From NCBI RefSeq assembly GCF_000820305.1, contig NZ_CDBH01000051.1, forward strand, positions 27,986 through 91,985: a stretch of 64,000 nt of DNA. The letters are read 5' to 3'. This DNA is from Aeromonas dhakensis (lineage in GTDB: Bacteria; Pseudomonadota; Gammaproteobacteria; Enterobacterales; Aeromonadaceae). The position numbers were made by a program, and so were the translations under genes. Below the pieces are notes generated by a model, which searched no databases, had not been told where the DNA came from, and saw nothing but the letters and a program-made list of their open reading frames with translations. Positions 53,245 through 63,132 of the stretch are shown one piece after another (the stretch's first letter is position 1; each line of letters begins with the position of its first letter).

Positions 53245-53441
53245 TGGCTCCGGCCGTGTCAGAGAGGGGCTTGATGAATCGTTAAGCGCCACTTAACGAT
53301 GGCGTATAGCCAACCCTAATGAAGCCAGCTTCTTCTCTCGTTAGGATGCGTACCGGTCAGAAGTTGCCAGGGCATCAAACCGGGGGGTTGAGCCGTCTCT
53401 CTGGCGAGTCTCCATCCAGTTCATTGTTCGGGAGTAACGAT

Positions 53442-54626
53442 ATGCAGCAACGATGGCTGGCGCTGATGCTTGCAGCCTTGCTGAGTCCCTCTGTCATGGC
53501 CGGCGGCCTTGCCTTGTATGAAACCAGCGCGGCCAACAGTGCCCTGGCCAACGCAGGGGCGGCCGCCCGCGCCCAGGGGGCGGAGACCATCGCCAGCAAT
53601 CCGGCCGGCATGACCAGGCTGGCAGGCACCCAGTTGCAGGTCAATGGCGGCGCTGTATATGGCGACCTCGAGCTGGATCTGGAGCAGGGGGGCAACAACG
53701 GCGGCAATGCCCTGCAGAGCGCCCCGCTCGGCAGCCTCTATCTGACCCACGCCCTCGATGAGCAGTGGGTCGCCGGCCTCGGACTCTTCGGCAGCCACGG
53801 TCTGGGGATCGATTATGGCGAGGGGTGGCAGGGGCGTGGCTATGTGCAGTCCGCCAAGCTGATCGGGATCGCCTTTGCTCCCAGCCTGGCGTATCGCGTC
53901 GATGACCACTGGTCGGTGGGGGGCAGCCTGATCGCCATGCATGGGGCGCTTGAGGCCTCACTGGACATGACGCCGAACGGTGCAACCAGTCAGGCATTTT
54001 CCGACAGCGACTGGGCATATGGCGCCTCCTTCGGGGTGCTCTACGAGCTGGATCACGACTCCCGCATCGGGTTGAGCTACTTCTCCGAATTGAAGTGGGT
54101 GCTGGACGATCAGCCATTGAGCCGGCTGAATGGGGCCGGGCTGGGGGTGAAGATGATGATCCCGCAGACCCTGACCCTGAGTGGCTATCACCAGCTCAAC
54201 CCGCAATGGGCCCTGCTGGCCAGTGCCAATTGGCAGCAGTGGTCCCGCTTTGGCGAGGTGGATCTCGCGTCGGGACAGCAGAGCCGAACCTTTGATATGC
54301 AATACCAGGACACCTGGCACCTGAGCCTGGGCACCCAGTTTGATGTGACGCCGGCCCTGCGCCTGAGCAGCGGCATCGGCTATGACAGCAGTGCCGTGGA
54401 CGACGTGCACCGCACTGTTACCCTCCCGCTGGGCGAGAGCTGGCGCTGGGGGTTGGGGGCCAGCTATCAGCTGACACCAGCCACCAGGCTGGAAGCCAGT
54501 TATACCCTGGCCTGGCTGGGCGACATGGCGGTGGAGCAACAGGGGGGAGGTCGCCCCCAGCTGTCAGGTACCTACCACAACAGCTACCTGAACTTCTTGA
54601 GCATAGGGGTGCAGCACCAGTTCTGA
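53442..54626 (+). CDS. Outer-membrane protein of the FadL/OmpP1 family
   Basis: A 394-residue beta-barrel with a 20-residue signal peptide. The FadL-like plug start is seen in GLALYETSAANSALANAGAAARAQGAETIASNPAGM, the NPA turn being diagnostic. Barrel strands with alternating aromatics follow, ending VGVQHQF-like with the terminal Phe that outer-membrane insertion needs. Members take up long-chain fatty acids or other hydrophobic compounds; this short version is not classical FadL (about 446 residues). The ATG at 53442 follows GGGAG. No fatty-acid gene is adjacent. Confidence 0.82.
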   Translation: MQQRWLALMLAALLSPSVMAGGLALYETSAANSALANAGAAARAQGAETIASNPAGMTRLAGTQLQVNGGAVYGDLELDLEQGGNNGGNALQSAPLGSLYLTHALDEQWVAGLGLFGSHGLGIDYGEGWQGRGYVQSAKLIGIAFAPSLAYRVDDHWSVGGSLIAMHGALEASLDMTPNGATSQAFSDSDWAYGASFGVLYELDHDSRIGLSYFSELKWVLDDQPLSRLNGAGLGVKMMIPQTLTLSGYHQLNPQWALLASANWQQWSRFGEVDLASGQQSRTFDMQYQDTWHLSLGTQFDVTPALRLSSGIGYDSSAVDDVHRTVTLPLGESWRWGLGASYQLTPATRLEASYTLAWLGDMAVEQQGGGRPQLSGTYHNSYLNFLSIGVQHQF

Positions 54627-54690
54627 GGCCTGACTCGTCGCGTTGGGAGGTAGCCGGCTATGTATTCTCTTGCCGGCGAACGGTGACGAT

Positions 54691-54718
54691 AAAAAAAGCC
54701 CCTCCATGAGGGAGGGGC
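54691..54718 (-). terminator. Terminator of the AcrAB-like operon
   Basis: GCCCCTCC and GGAGGGGC pair around a short loop; the minus strand continues with seven T. It lies 22 bases after the RND stop. Confidence 0.9.
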
Positions 54719-54740
54719 CGGGTCAGCGTGACTTGAGTGG

Positions 54741-57700
54741 TCAGGCCCGTTTTTCCGAGCGCCGCATGATGAGGCGGAAAAAGAGCGGGATGAAGAAGAT
54801 GGCGATGAAGGTCGCCGCCAGCATGCCGCCGATGACCGGCCAGCCGAGGGCGTGGCGGCTCGCCGCACCGGCGCCGCTGGAGGTGACCAGGGGCACACAG
54901 CCGAGGATAAACGCCAGCGAGGTCATCACGATGGGGCGGAAACGCAGGCGCGCCGCCTCGAGGGCCGACTCGATGAGGGTCATCCCTTCTTCATGCTTCA
55001 TCACCGCGAACTCCACGATCAGGATGGCGTTCTTGGCCGCCAACCCCACCAGCGTCACCAGACCTATCTGGAAGTAGACGTTGTTGGTGAGCCCCACGGC
55101 CCAGGTGGCGAGCAGGGCGCCGAACAGGGCGAACGGCACGGCGGTGATCACCGCGAACGGCAGGCTCCAGCGCTCATACTGGGCGGCCAGGATGAGGAAG
55201 ATCATCACGATGCCAAAGCCAAACGCCGTGGCGGCGCTGCCGGCGGCCGCTTTCTCCTGGTAGGCGGCGCCAGTCCACTCCAGCTTGGCGTCGTTGCCAA
55301 GGGTCTGGGCGGCGATCTCCTCCAGGGCGGCAATGGCCTGACCCGAGCTTACCCCTGGCGCCGGCTGGGCCATGATCTTGGCGGCCGGGAAGATGTTGAA
55401 ACGCTCCACCAGTTCGGGGCCGGTGGCATCGCGCACCGTCACCAGGCTGGTGAGGGGGATCATTTCGCCGCTGTTGGAGCGGACATAGACGTTGCGGATG
55501 TCATCCTTCTTGGCACGGTAGTCCGCCTCGGACTGCAACTGGACCCGGTAGGTACGACCGAACTGGTTGAAGTCGTTGACATAGACCTGGCCGAAGGTGG
55601 CCTGCATGGTGTCGAACACGGCGTTGATGGGCAGCCCCAGCGCCTTGGCCTTCTCGCGGTCGAGATCCAGGTAGACCTGGGGCACGTTGGCGCGGAAGGT
55701 GGTGCTCACGCTGGCGAACTCCGGGCGCTGCTTGGCGGCATCGATCAGGCGTTGCACCTCGCCCGCGAAAGCGTGCACGTCGCCGGTGCCGCGGTTCTGC
55801 AGATAGCCTTCGAGGCCGCCGGTGGTGGACATGCCCTGGATGGGAGGCGGGTTGAAGGTGGCGGTGAAGCCATCGGCCAGCCCCATCAGGCTCATCCCCT
55901 GGAAGGTCTTGGCCAGGGAGAAGGAGTCCTGCCCCTCGCCCTGACGCTCTTTCCAGTCTTTCAGGGTGATGAAGGTGAGGCCTCGGTTGCTGATGATGGA
56001 GCCGGACAGGATGTCAAAGCCCGAGAAGGTGACCACGTCCTTCACGCTGGGGTTGGCCATGGCCATTTTGTCAAAATCATTGGCAACCGCCTGGGTACGG
56101 GTCAGGGCGGCGGCATCGGGCAGCATCACGGAGCCGATGAGATAACCCTGATCCTCGTCCGGCACCAGGGCGCCCGGCACCTTGTGGAACAGCACATAGC
56201 TGCTGGCGAGGATGATGGCGATGATGCCAAAGGCCACGCCGACCCGGCGGTTGAGGAAGGCCACCCCGCGCACATAGCGGCGGGTCAGCTGGTCAAAGGC
56301 ATTGTTGAACCAGACGAAGAAGCGGGCCGGCTGGTGGTGGCCTTCTTTCAACAGGATGGCGCACAGGGCCGGCGACAGGGTCAGTGCCACCAGGCCGGAG
56401 ATGGCCACCGACACGGCGATGGTGATGGCGAACTGCTTGTACATCACCCCGGTCATGCCACCCATGAAGGCGACCGGCAGGAACACGGCGCAGAGCACCA
56501 GCACGATGGCGACCACGGGGCCGGAGACCTCCTGCATGGCGAGGATGGCGGCCTCCTTGGCGGAGCACTTCTTCTCGCTCATGATCCGCTCGACGTTCTC
56601 CAGCACCACGATGGCGTCATCCACCACGATACCGATGGCGAGCACCATGCCGAACAGGGTCAGCAGGTTGATGGAGAAGCCCAGCATCAGCATGCCGGCG
56701 AAGGTACCGATGAGCGACACCGGCACTGCGATACAGGGGATCAGGGTGGCGCGGAAGTTCTGCAGGAACAGGTAGACCACCACAAACACCAGCACGATCG
56801 CCTCGAGCAGGGTCTTGACCACCTCCTCGATGGAGATCTTCACGAACTCTGTGGTGTCGTAGGGGATCTGGTACTCCACGTCCTGCGGGAAACGGCCCTG
56901 CAGGCGATCCATGGTTTCGCGCACCTGATCGGCCACCGCCACCGCGTTGGCACCCGGTTGCAGGTAGGTGGCGATACCGATGGCCGGCTTGCCGTTGGCG
57001 CGGGCCAGCACGTCGTAGTCCTTGCCGCCGAGCTCGACCCGGGCCACATCTTTGACCCGGATCTTGGAGCCGTCCGGCATGGCGCGGATGATGATGTTCT
57101 GGAACTCCTTCACGTCATCGAGGCGCCCCTTGGTCTGCACCGTGTAGGTGAAGTCGGTGGGGGTGCTGGTGGGCTGGGAGCCGATCTTGCCCGCCGCGAA
57201 CTGGGTGTTCTGCTCGCGGATGGCGCCGATCACGTCGCTCGGGGTGAGCTGCAGCTGGGCCAGCCGGTCCGGGCGCAGCCAGATCCGCATGGCGTAGTCG
57301 GTACCGCCGAACAGGGAGGTGTCCCCCACGCCGGGAATACGCTTGAGCTCGTCGATGATGTTGAGCAGGGCGTAGTTCGACAGATAGGTGGTATCAAACG
57401 AGCCGCTGGGGGACTGCAGGGTGATCACCTGCAGGATGGAGGTGGACTTCTTGCGCACCGTCACCCCCTGCTTCTTCACCTCTTCCGGCAACTGGGCCAT
57501 GGCGGCCGAGACCCGGTTGTTGACGTCGATGGTCGCCTGATCGGGATCGACCCCGATGTCGAAGTAGACGTTGAGGTTCATCTGGCCGTTGGAGGCGGAG
57601 CCGGATTGCATGTAGATCATGTTCTCGACCCCGTTGACCTGCTGTTCAATGGGGGCGGCCACGGTTTGGGAGATCACCTCCGGGGTAGCACCCGGGTAGA

Positions 57701-57845
57701 AGGCGGTCACCGAGACCACGGCGGGGGTGATCTGGGGATACTGCTCCACCGGGAGCGCGCGCATTGCCGCCATCCCGCCCAGCACTATGATGATCGAAAT
57801 CACGCTGGCGAAGATGGGGCGTTCGATAAAGAACTTGGAAAACAT
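54741..57845 (-). CDS. AcrB/MexB-type multidrug RND permease
   Basis: Hydrophobe/amphiphile exporter of 1034 residues. It starts with the canonical MFSKFFIERPIFA and carries the TM4 pair in GIVVDDAIVVLENVERIM and SRHALGWPVIGGML near the end. Periplasmic porter and docking domains are complete. It would export dyes, detergents and antibiotics with the adaptor encoded upstream. Unlike the known Aeromonas AheABC arrangement as I recall it, no outer-membrane gene follows, so a TolC-like protein must be shared. It is nine bases from the adaptor stop. Confidence 0.92.
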   Translation of the reverse strand: MFSKFFIERPIFASVISIIIVLGGMAAMRALPVEQYPQITPAVVSVTAFYPGATPEVISQTVAAPIEQQVNGVENMIYMQSGSASNGQMNLNVYFDIGVDPDQATIDVNNRVSAAMAQLPEEVKKQGVTVRKKSTSILQVITLQSPSGSFDTTYLSNYALLNIIDELKRIPGVGDTSLFGGTDYAMRIWLRPDRLAQLQLTPSDVIGAIREQNTQFAAGKIGSQPTSTPTDFTYTVQTKGRLDDVKEFQNIIIRAMPDGSKIRVKDVARVELGGKDYDVLARANGKPAIGIATYLQPGANAVAVADQVRETMDRLQGRFPQDVEYQIPYDTTEFVKISIEEVVKTLLEAIVLVFVVVYLFLQNFRATLIPCIAVPVSLIGTFAGMLMLGFSINLLTLFGMVLAIGIVVDDAIVVLENVERIMSEKKCSAKEAAILAMQEVSGPVVAIVLVLCAVFLPVAFMGGMTGVMYKQFAITIAVSVAISGLVALTLSPALCAILLKEGHHQPARFFVWFNNAFDQLTRRYVRGVAFLNRRVGVAFGIIAIILASSYVLFHKVPGALVPDEDQGYLIGSVMLPDAAALTRTQAVANDFDKMAMANPSVKDVVTFSGFDILSGSIISNRGLTFITLKDWKERQGEGQDSFSLAKTFQGMSLMGLADGFTATFNPPPIQGMSTTGGLEGYLQNRGTGDVHAFAGEVQRLIDAAKQRPEFASVSTTFRANVPQVYLDLDREKAKALGLPINAVFDTMQATFGQVYVNDFNQFGRTYRVQLQSEADYRAKKDDIRNVYVRSNSGEMIPLTSLVTVRDATGPELVERFNIFPAAKIMAQPAPGVSSGQAIAALEEIAAQTLGNDAKLEWTGAAYQEKAAAGSAATAFGFGIVMIFLILAAQYERWSLPFAVITAVPFALFGALLATWAVGLTNNVYFQIGLVTLVGLAAKNAILIVEFAVMKHEEGMTLIESALEAARLRFRPIVMTSLAFILGCVPLVTSSGAGAASRHALGWPVIGGMLAATFIAIFFIPLFFRLIMRRSEKRA

Positions 57846-57854
57846 GGGGGCTCC

Positions 57855-59054
57855 TTATTTGCCAGCGGCACCCTGGGTGATCTTGGCGTTGATCGCCTTC
57901 ATCTCCTCGGCGGAAACCGGTTTGACCACGGCGCCGGGACGAGCCTTCATCAGCCCCTCGACGATGTAGCGATCGCCGGCCTGCAGGCCTTTGTCGATCA
58001 ATACGCCGCTGTCGACCACCGACCCCAGCTTGACCGGACGGGGCACCACCTTGTTGTCGGCATCCACCACCATCACCATGCGGTCGGCCTGAGACTGGAC
58101 GATGGCGCGGGGCGGCACCACGATGGCGTTCTTGCGGGTGCCCAGATCGATGGTCATGCGCACGAACTGGCCGGGCAGCAGAACCCCGTTCTTGTTGTCG
58201 AAGATGGCGCGGGCGCGAATGGTGCCGGTGGCCGGGTCGACCCGGCTGTCGGAGAAGTTGAGCTTGCCCGCCTGGGGATAGACGGAGCCGTCCGCCAGCC
58301 GGATGTGGGTACGCCAGTTGGTGGCGTCCTTGGCTTCAATCAACCCTTGCTTCACCGCATTATCGAAGTTGAGGCGATCCTGCTCCGAGTAGGAGAAGTT
58401 GACGTAGAGCGGGTCGAACTGGGTGATGGTGGTGAGCAGGCCATTCTCGCCGCTGGTGGAGATGAGGCTCCCCTCGGACTGGGAGCTCTTGCTCGCCATG
58501 CCGCTGATGGGGGCGGTGACCTGGGTGTAGCTGAGGTTGAGCTCGGCCTCTTTCACCTTGGCCTGGGCGGCCTGGTGGCTGGCGACGGCGGCTTCGTAGT
58601 TGGCGATGGTGTCGTCATAGTCCTTGCGACTCACCACCTGGCGCTTGAACAGCGGGATGATGCGATCGCGGTCGGCGCGGGCCTTGTTGAGGCGCGCCTG
58701 CTCCTGGGCCAGGGTGCCCTTGGCCTGCTCCAGCGCCACCTTGTAAGGCTCGGGGTCGATCAGGAACAGCGCCTGACCGGCGGTGACCGGCTGCCCTTCG
58801 ATGTAGGTGCGTTTGAGCAGGATGCCGCTCACCCGGGAGCGCACGTCAATTTCGCGAAAGCCGGCGGTCTCGCCCACCATCTCGGTGGTCAGCGGCACGT
58901 CGGTCAGTTTGACCTCGGCCACCACCACGGGCACCGCTGGCAGTGCCTGGGCACCGGCGGCGGGTTCATCACCACAGGCGGTCAGTGCGCTGGCCAGTGC
59001 CAGGGCGATACAGCCGCGCTTGAACATCTCTTCCCTGACGGATTGCACCTTCAT
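57855..59054 (-). CDS. AcrA/MexA-type adaptor lipoprotein
   Basis: Membrane-fusion protein of 399 residues. The signal sequence ends in lipobox LTAC with Cys27. Then come lipoyl half VRSRVSGILLKRTYIEGQPV, a coiled-coil hairpin (about 95-165) and the second half TQVTAPISGMASKSSQSEGSL. The beta-barrel and membrane-proximal domains follow. It holds the RND pump to the outer-membrane channel. AGGAG lies seven bases before ATG 59054; ATG 59057 is also possible. No repressor gene adjoins the operon. Confidence 0.92.
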   Translation of the reverse strand: MKVQSVREEMFKRGCIALALASALTACGDEPAAGAQALPAVPVVVAEVKLTDVPLTTEMVGETAGFREIDVRSRVSGILLKRTYIEGQPVTAGQALFLIDPEPYKVALEQAKGTLAQEQARLNKARADRDRIIPLFKRQVVSRKDYDDTIANYEAAVASHQAAQAKVKEAELNLSYTQVTAPISGMASKSSQSEGSLISTSGENGLLTTITQFDPLYVNFSYSEQDRLNFDNAVKQGLIEAKDATNWRTHIRLADGSVYPQAGKLNFSDSRVDPATGTIRARAIFDNKNGVLLPGQFVRMTIDLGTRKNAIVVPPRAIVQSQADRMVMVVDADNKVVPRPVKLGSVVDSGVLIDKGLQAGDRYIVEGLMKARPGAVVKPVSAEEMKAINAKITQGAAGK

Positions 59055-59393
59055 CATCACACTCCTGTGGGATGGTGCACGATTGCCGCGCCCACCCTTT
59101 CTCTTCATGAACATGGTTAACTGCATGGTTACAAATTTAACTTATTGGATTACTGACAGTTTTTTAATGATAAAGCACGAATATTGAACCCAAGCTGCTC
59201 GGCAGTGAAAGTTGTTTGCATCTGGCGGCATGGGGGCGAGGGGCCAGCGACAGTCTGTGTCAGCCCGCAGGCCTCTTTCGGCGTGGCGTTGCCCGGATGC
59301 GAGGGCTCAGGGAGAAATTATAAGAAGGAAAAAACGGGGGAAGTGGGGGCTTGGTCACAGAGGGGGCGTCAAATGCCCCCTCAGTTGTCATTG
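59055..59393. other. Control region of the AcrAB-like operon and xthA 3' end
   Basis: About 340 bases without a gene. An AT-rich island at 59110-59180 should hold the efflux promoter; GGTTAC with AAATTTAA lies within it, but no named operator was identified. An 8-base-pair stem (GAGGGGGC and complement, 59360-59382) follows the xthA stop without a T-run. Confidence 0.45.
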
Positions 59394-60200
59394 TCAGGCG
59401 AAGCAGGCCCAGATGGGGGCGTGGTCGGAGGGCTTCTCGATGCCGCGCAGCTCGTAGTCGATGCCGGTCTCGGTCACCTTGTCCTTGAGAGCGTCGGAAG
59501 CCATGATGAGGTCGATGCGCAGGCCGCGGTTCTCGTCAAAGCCCTTGGAGCGATAGTCGAACCAGGAGAAACGCTCGCACTCGGTGGGGTTGGCGGCGCG
59601 GAAGGTGTCGGTCAGGCCGAACCCTTTCAGCCGCTCCATCCATTCCCGCTCGATGGGCAGGAAGGAGCACTTGCCATCCCGCAGCCAGCGCTTGCGGTTC
59701 GCCTCGCCGATGCCGATGTCGAGATCGGTGGGGGAGATATTCATATCCCCGATCAGCACCAGTTGATCGCCCGGGGTGTGATTGGTCTCGAGGTAGTGCT
59801 GCAGATCCTCGTAGAACTTCTGCTTGGCCGGGAACTTGGTCTCGTGATCCTGGCTCTCCCCCTGCGGGAAGTAGCCGTTCATCACCTTGATGAGGGAGCC
59901 GTCTTCGCGCTCGAAGGTGGCCATGATCATGCGGCGCTGGGCCTCTTCATCGTCGGTGGGGAAGCCTTTTTCCACCTTGACCGGCTTCTGCTTGCTCATG
60001 ATGGCGACCCCGTAGTGGGCCTTCTGGCCATGGAACTCGACGTGATAGCCCATGGCCTCCACGTCGGCCAGCGGGAAGGCTTCGTCGTGTACCTTGATCT
60101 CCTGCAGGCCGATCACATCCGGCTGATGCTTGTCGATGATGGCTTGCAGCTGGTGCAGACGGGCTCGCAGGCCATTGATATTGAAAGAGATGATCTTCAT
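59394..60200 (-). CDS. xthA: Exodeoxyribonuclease III
   Basis: AP endonuclease and 3'-5' exonuclease of base-excision repair, 268 residues, the same length as the E. coli enzyme. The EEP-fold catalytic set is clear: FNINGLRAR near 6, Glu34 in [29 protein letters not shown] with its Asp/Asn pair, RIDLIM, and the catalytic His of PSDHAP at the C-terminus. The ATG at 60200 is chosen by family alignment although its RBS is weak; a start five codons earlier is possible. Confidence 0.95.
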   Translation of the reverse strand: MKIISFNINGLRARLHQLQAIIDKHQPDVIGLQEIKVHDEAFPLADVEAMGYHVEFHGQKAHYGVAIMSKQKPVKVEKGFPTDDEEAQRRMIMATFEREDGSLIKVMNGYFPQGESQDHETKFPAKQKFYEDLQHYLETNHTPGDQLVLIGDMNISPTDLDIGIGEANRKRWLRDGKCSFLPIEREWMERLKGFGLTDTFRAANPTECERFSWFDYRSKGFDENRGLRIDLIMASDALKDKVTETGIDYELRGIEKPSDHAPIWACFA

Positions 60201-60326
60201 GTCCGGGATGCTCATGTCATTTTTATAAGTGGCTATTGGACTAGGAATCCGCCGTGGATGCAAGTTCGGGGGCTGTGACTGGCGCAGCTGCTCGGTAACC
60301 TGTTCACGAGCCGTCGTGAGAGGTTG

Positions 60327-61289
60327 TCAGCGGGTCATCTTCTTGACAAACACCACCACAAACAGCGCCAGGGTAAAGCTGCCGGTGAAGGCCTCGAAGG
60401 CGGCGAAGATCCGCGATAGCCCCACCGGGGTGAAATCCCCGTACCCTAGCGTGGTGAAGGTCACCACGCTGTAGTAGAGGCACTCCAGCAGGAAGATGGC
60501 GTTCTGCTCGAAAGGGGCGCCGGGCCGATAGACGAGGTGGTTGCCGTTGAAGCTCAGGCCAAAGAAGAAGTAGAAGAGGCTGCAGATGAAGATGAGCAGC
60601 AGGGAGAAGAGCACCACCCGCATGGGGGCCTCGCCGTAGCCGCAGAAGAGATCGACTATCCAGGAGGTGAAACGGCGGCCGGACCAGAATGGCAGCTGCA
60701 GCCGGCGCATGGTCAGCTCCTGCTGGATGTAGCGGCCGGACATGGTGAAGATGCCCTGGGCTTCCGAGGCCTTGCGCAGATCCCGGTAGGTCTCCTCGGC
60801 CTCCTTGAACCAGATCCGGGCCTGCGCCGGGTCCCGCTCGCGGCGCCCCTTTCTGTCCTGCATCAGCCGTTTGCCGGTATCCAGGTTGTCGAGGCGGGTG
60901 TTGTGCCAGCGGATGCCGAGCAGGTTGACGTCGTCGAGGGTGGCGCAGTGCAGGTTGGCGTCGCTCAGATCGGCCTTCATCAGGCTGCCCCCCTTCATGC
61001 GCAGGCCGTAGAGGTGAGCCCCCTGCAGATTGGCACGGTAGAGGTTGCACTGCTCCAGCAGAAAGCCGTGCGGCGCGCCCTTCTTCACCAGATTGAGCCC
61101 GGCCAGGTTGGCGCGGGCCAGTTGCAGGCCGTGGCACAGGCCGCCCTGGTGGATGTAGTGCTCCAGCTCGCGGGCGGTGTGGGGATCCTGATGCTGGCCA
61201 TGGGGATCGTGCCAGCGGCACAGATCATGCTCCCCCGCCTCTTCGCTGCAGTGGCGGCCATCCGCCACCAGATATCGACACATGGCCAT
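60327..61289 (-). CDS. Pentapeptide-repeat potassium channel with Cys/His-rich N-terminus
   Basis: A 320-residue membrane protein. Residues 4-27 hold four Cys/His positions (CRYL, HCSEE, HDLCRWHD) that resemble a small zinc site. Pentapeptide repeats of the A(N/D)LxG kind fill about 55-125 (ARANLAGLNL, YRANLQGAHL, MKADLSDANL). A charged helical linker follows. Two membrane helices (223-243 and 299-316) flank a pore loop with selectivity filter TLGYGD at 280-285, as in two-helix potassium channels. GGAGA stands six bases before the ATG. The cytoplasmic beta-helix probably gates the pore; the signal is unknown. Confidence 0.82.
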   Translation of the reverse strand: MAMCRYLVADGRHCSEEAGEHDLCRWHDPHGQHQDPHTARELEHYIHQGGLCHGLQLARANLAGLNLVKKGAPHGFLLEQCNLYRANLQGAHLYGLRMKGGSLMKADLSDANLHCATLDDVNLLGIRWHNTRLDNLDTGKRLMQDRKGRRERDPAQARIWFKEAEETYRDLRKASEAQGIFTMSGRYIQQELTMRRLQLPFWSGRRFTSWIVDLFCGYGEAPMRVVLFSLLLIFICSLFYFFFGLSFNGNHLVYRPGAPFEQNAIFLLECLYYSVVTFTTLGYGDFTPVGLSRIFAAFEAFTGSFTLALFVVVFVKKMTR

Positions 61290-61349
61290 CGCCCGTCTCC
61301 TCCCCTTGCCGAGTCAGTATCAGCATAGGCGAGCGGCCGGCGAGCGGGG

Positions 61350-62996
61350 TCAGCTGAGCTGGGTAAACTCCTGACGCAGCTTGCGAAAACGGTCCTGCTG
61401 GGCCGGGTTGAGGGGGATGCCGTCCAGCACCTCCAGGGTCTCCTTGCACTCGGCGCCAAACTCCGGGCTCTTGCGATTCTTCTGCATCAGCTGCAGCAGC
61501 ACCTGGATCTTGTTGAGGGCGGCACCGGTATTGGCGGGTGCCCGGCGCAGCGCCTCGCGAAAGTGGCCGAGCGCCTGTTCCAGCTCGCCGGACTGATAGG
61601 CCTTGATGCCCAGCTCGTTGAGCTGCTGGTAGCGCTGGCGGCGCTCGAGCACCGTCTTGTCGTCGCGGGTGGCCTGGATGCAGGTGGTGAGCAGCCGATC
61701 CTCGTCTTCGGCCAGCAGTGCCTGCAGGCTCTCGGCATATTCGAACTCACCGAGCTGATAGAGGGCGAGTATGGTCTCGCCCAGCAGGCTGGGGGGCATG
61801 GTGGCCGGCTGATCGAGCCAGTTCTGGTTGGCGCGGTAGAGCATCTTCTTGCCCTTGAGCAGCTCCCCCAGGGCGATCTGCACCCGGGCCTGGCAGATCT
61901 GCTCGAACACCGGGTAGTTGAATTCCGCCATCATCAACGAATCGCGAATGCGCGACAGAGCCGAGTTGACCTGCTTTTGCAGGTTGGCGATGTGGTAGAT
62001 GTCGTTGCTGTTGAGGGCGTAGAGGGTCAGCGCCTGGATATAGGCCCCCAGATAGTGGGGGGTGCGGTGGATCGAGTTGCGCGACAGGTCGATGAGAGAG
62101 AGCAGCACGTCCTTGGCCTGGGCGTAGTCGTGGCGCAGCAGGCACACCTCCGCCAGCCGGCGGGAGAGCTGTACCGACTGGGGCGAGATATCCACCGCCC
62201 GCTTGAGCTCCTGCTGGGCCTGCTCGTCATTGCCGAGCGCCAGCAGGGATTCCGCCAGCCAGAGGTGGGCCTCCACCATCAGCGGGGTGTTCTTGAGGGT
62301 CGCCTGCAGGTGGCTCACCGCCTCCTCGTGCAGACCCAGGGTGTGGCACGCCTTGCCCAGAGTGAGCCGGGCCCAGCTGTTCTCCTGGCCGGCCAGCAGC
62401 TGGCGCATCAGGCTGCGGGCCTCCTTGGCCTGGCCCAGCTTGAGCTGGGTATCGGCCTGCAGACAGCGGCAGAAGTTGGCAAAGCGCGGCACCGCATCGG
62501 CCCGCTCGGCGCAGGCGGCGAGCAGGGTGGTCAGGTTCTCCTCGGCGAGGGCGCTGAACACGCTCTCCAGCGCCTGGCGACGGGCGAGGGCACGTTTGAG
62601 GCGAAACGAGAACTGCTCCTGGGAGAAGGGCTTCATCAGGTATTCGTCGGGCTCGGCCTCCAGCGCGCTCAGCACCATGGCGCGGGAGCTGTCGCCGCTC
62701 ACCATGATCACCACGCTCTGGGGCGGGATGAGCTTCTGATCCCGCAGGCTCTCCAGCAGCTGACGACCGTTCTCGCCAACCCCCAGCTCGTAATCGATGA
62801 GGTAGATGTCGAAGGACTCTTTCTGGCAGCGCCGTCTGGCCTCTTCGGCCGAGTTGACATAGGTGATGCGACTGATGCCGATGTTGATCAGCATCGCCTT
62901 CATCATCACCTGAAAGGAGCGCTGTTCGTTGACCAGCAGGATGCGCTTCGGTTTGGGTGGGGCTTTTTTCTCTGGCTCGGATTCCGGTGTCTGCAT
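61350..62996 (-). CDS. Response-regulator receiver protein with TPR region
   Basis: A 548-residue cytoplasmic protein. The receiver domain (18-140) has phospho-acceptor Asp68 in FDIYLIDYELG, the switch Ser/Thr segment VVIMVSGDS, and Lys122 in YLMKPFS. The first acidic pair is Asn23-Glu24 instead of Asp-Asp, so metal binding may be altered. Residues about 190-530 form tetratricopeptide-like helical repeats (LGQAKEARSLM, LGLHEEAVSHLQ, SGELEQALGHFREAL). There is no DNA-binding or enzymatic output domain, so it should act by protein contacts. No histidine kinase adjoins it. The start at 62996 is the first ATG before the receiver fold. Confidence 0.8.
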   Translation of the reverse strand: MQTPESEPEKKAPPKPKRILLVNEQRSFQVMMKAMLINIGISRITYVNSAEEARRRCQKESFDIYLIDYELGVGENGRQLLESLRDQKLIPPQSVVIMVSGDSSRAMVLSALEAEPDEYLMKPFSQEQFSFRLKRALARRQALESVFSALAEENLTTLLAACAERADAVPRFANFCRCLQADTQLKLGQAKEARSLMRQLLAGQENSWARLTLGKACHTLGLHEEAVSHLQATLKNTPLMVEAHLWLAESLLALGNDEQAQQELKRAVDISPQSVQLSRRLAEVCLLRHDYAQAKDVLLSLIDLSRNSIHRTPHYLGAYIQALTLYALNSNDIYHIANLQKQVNSALSRIRDSLMMAEFNYPVFEQICQARVQIALGELLKGKKMLYRANQNWLDQPATMPPSLLGETILALYQLGEFEYAESLQALLAEDEDRLLTTCIQATRDDKTVLERRQRYQQLNELGIKAYQSGELEQALGHFREALRRAPANTGAALNKIQVLLQLMQKNRKSPEFGAECKETLEVLDGIPLNPAQQDRFRKLRQEFTQLS

Positions 62997-63132
62997 CTGT
63001 CTGGTCAGGGCGCTACGGGCGGATAACAGAAGTGTGCCACCAAAGCGCGCAGACAGGCAATTGAACATCCATGCCGCCGCCGTTTTTCCTCTGGCAAGGG
63101 GGCGCCGGGCCTGAAAAAAACCGCCGCTGCCC

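Noticed and set aside
54852..59120. Open frame of more than 1400 codons on the plus strand
   Set aside because: It is antisense to the AcrB-like and adaptor genes. It is rich in His, Gly, Val and Glu in the pattern produced by reading GC-rich coding DNA backwards, and has no RBS or family match.
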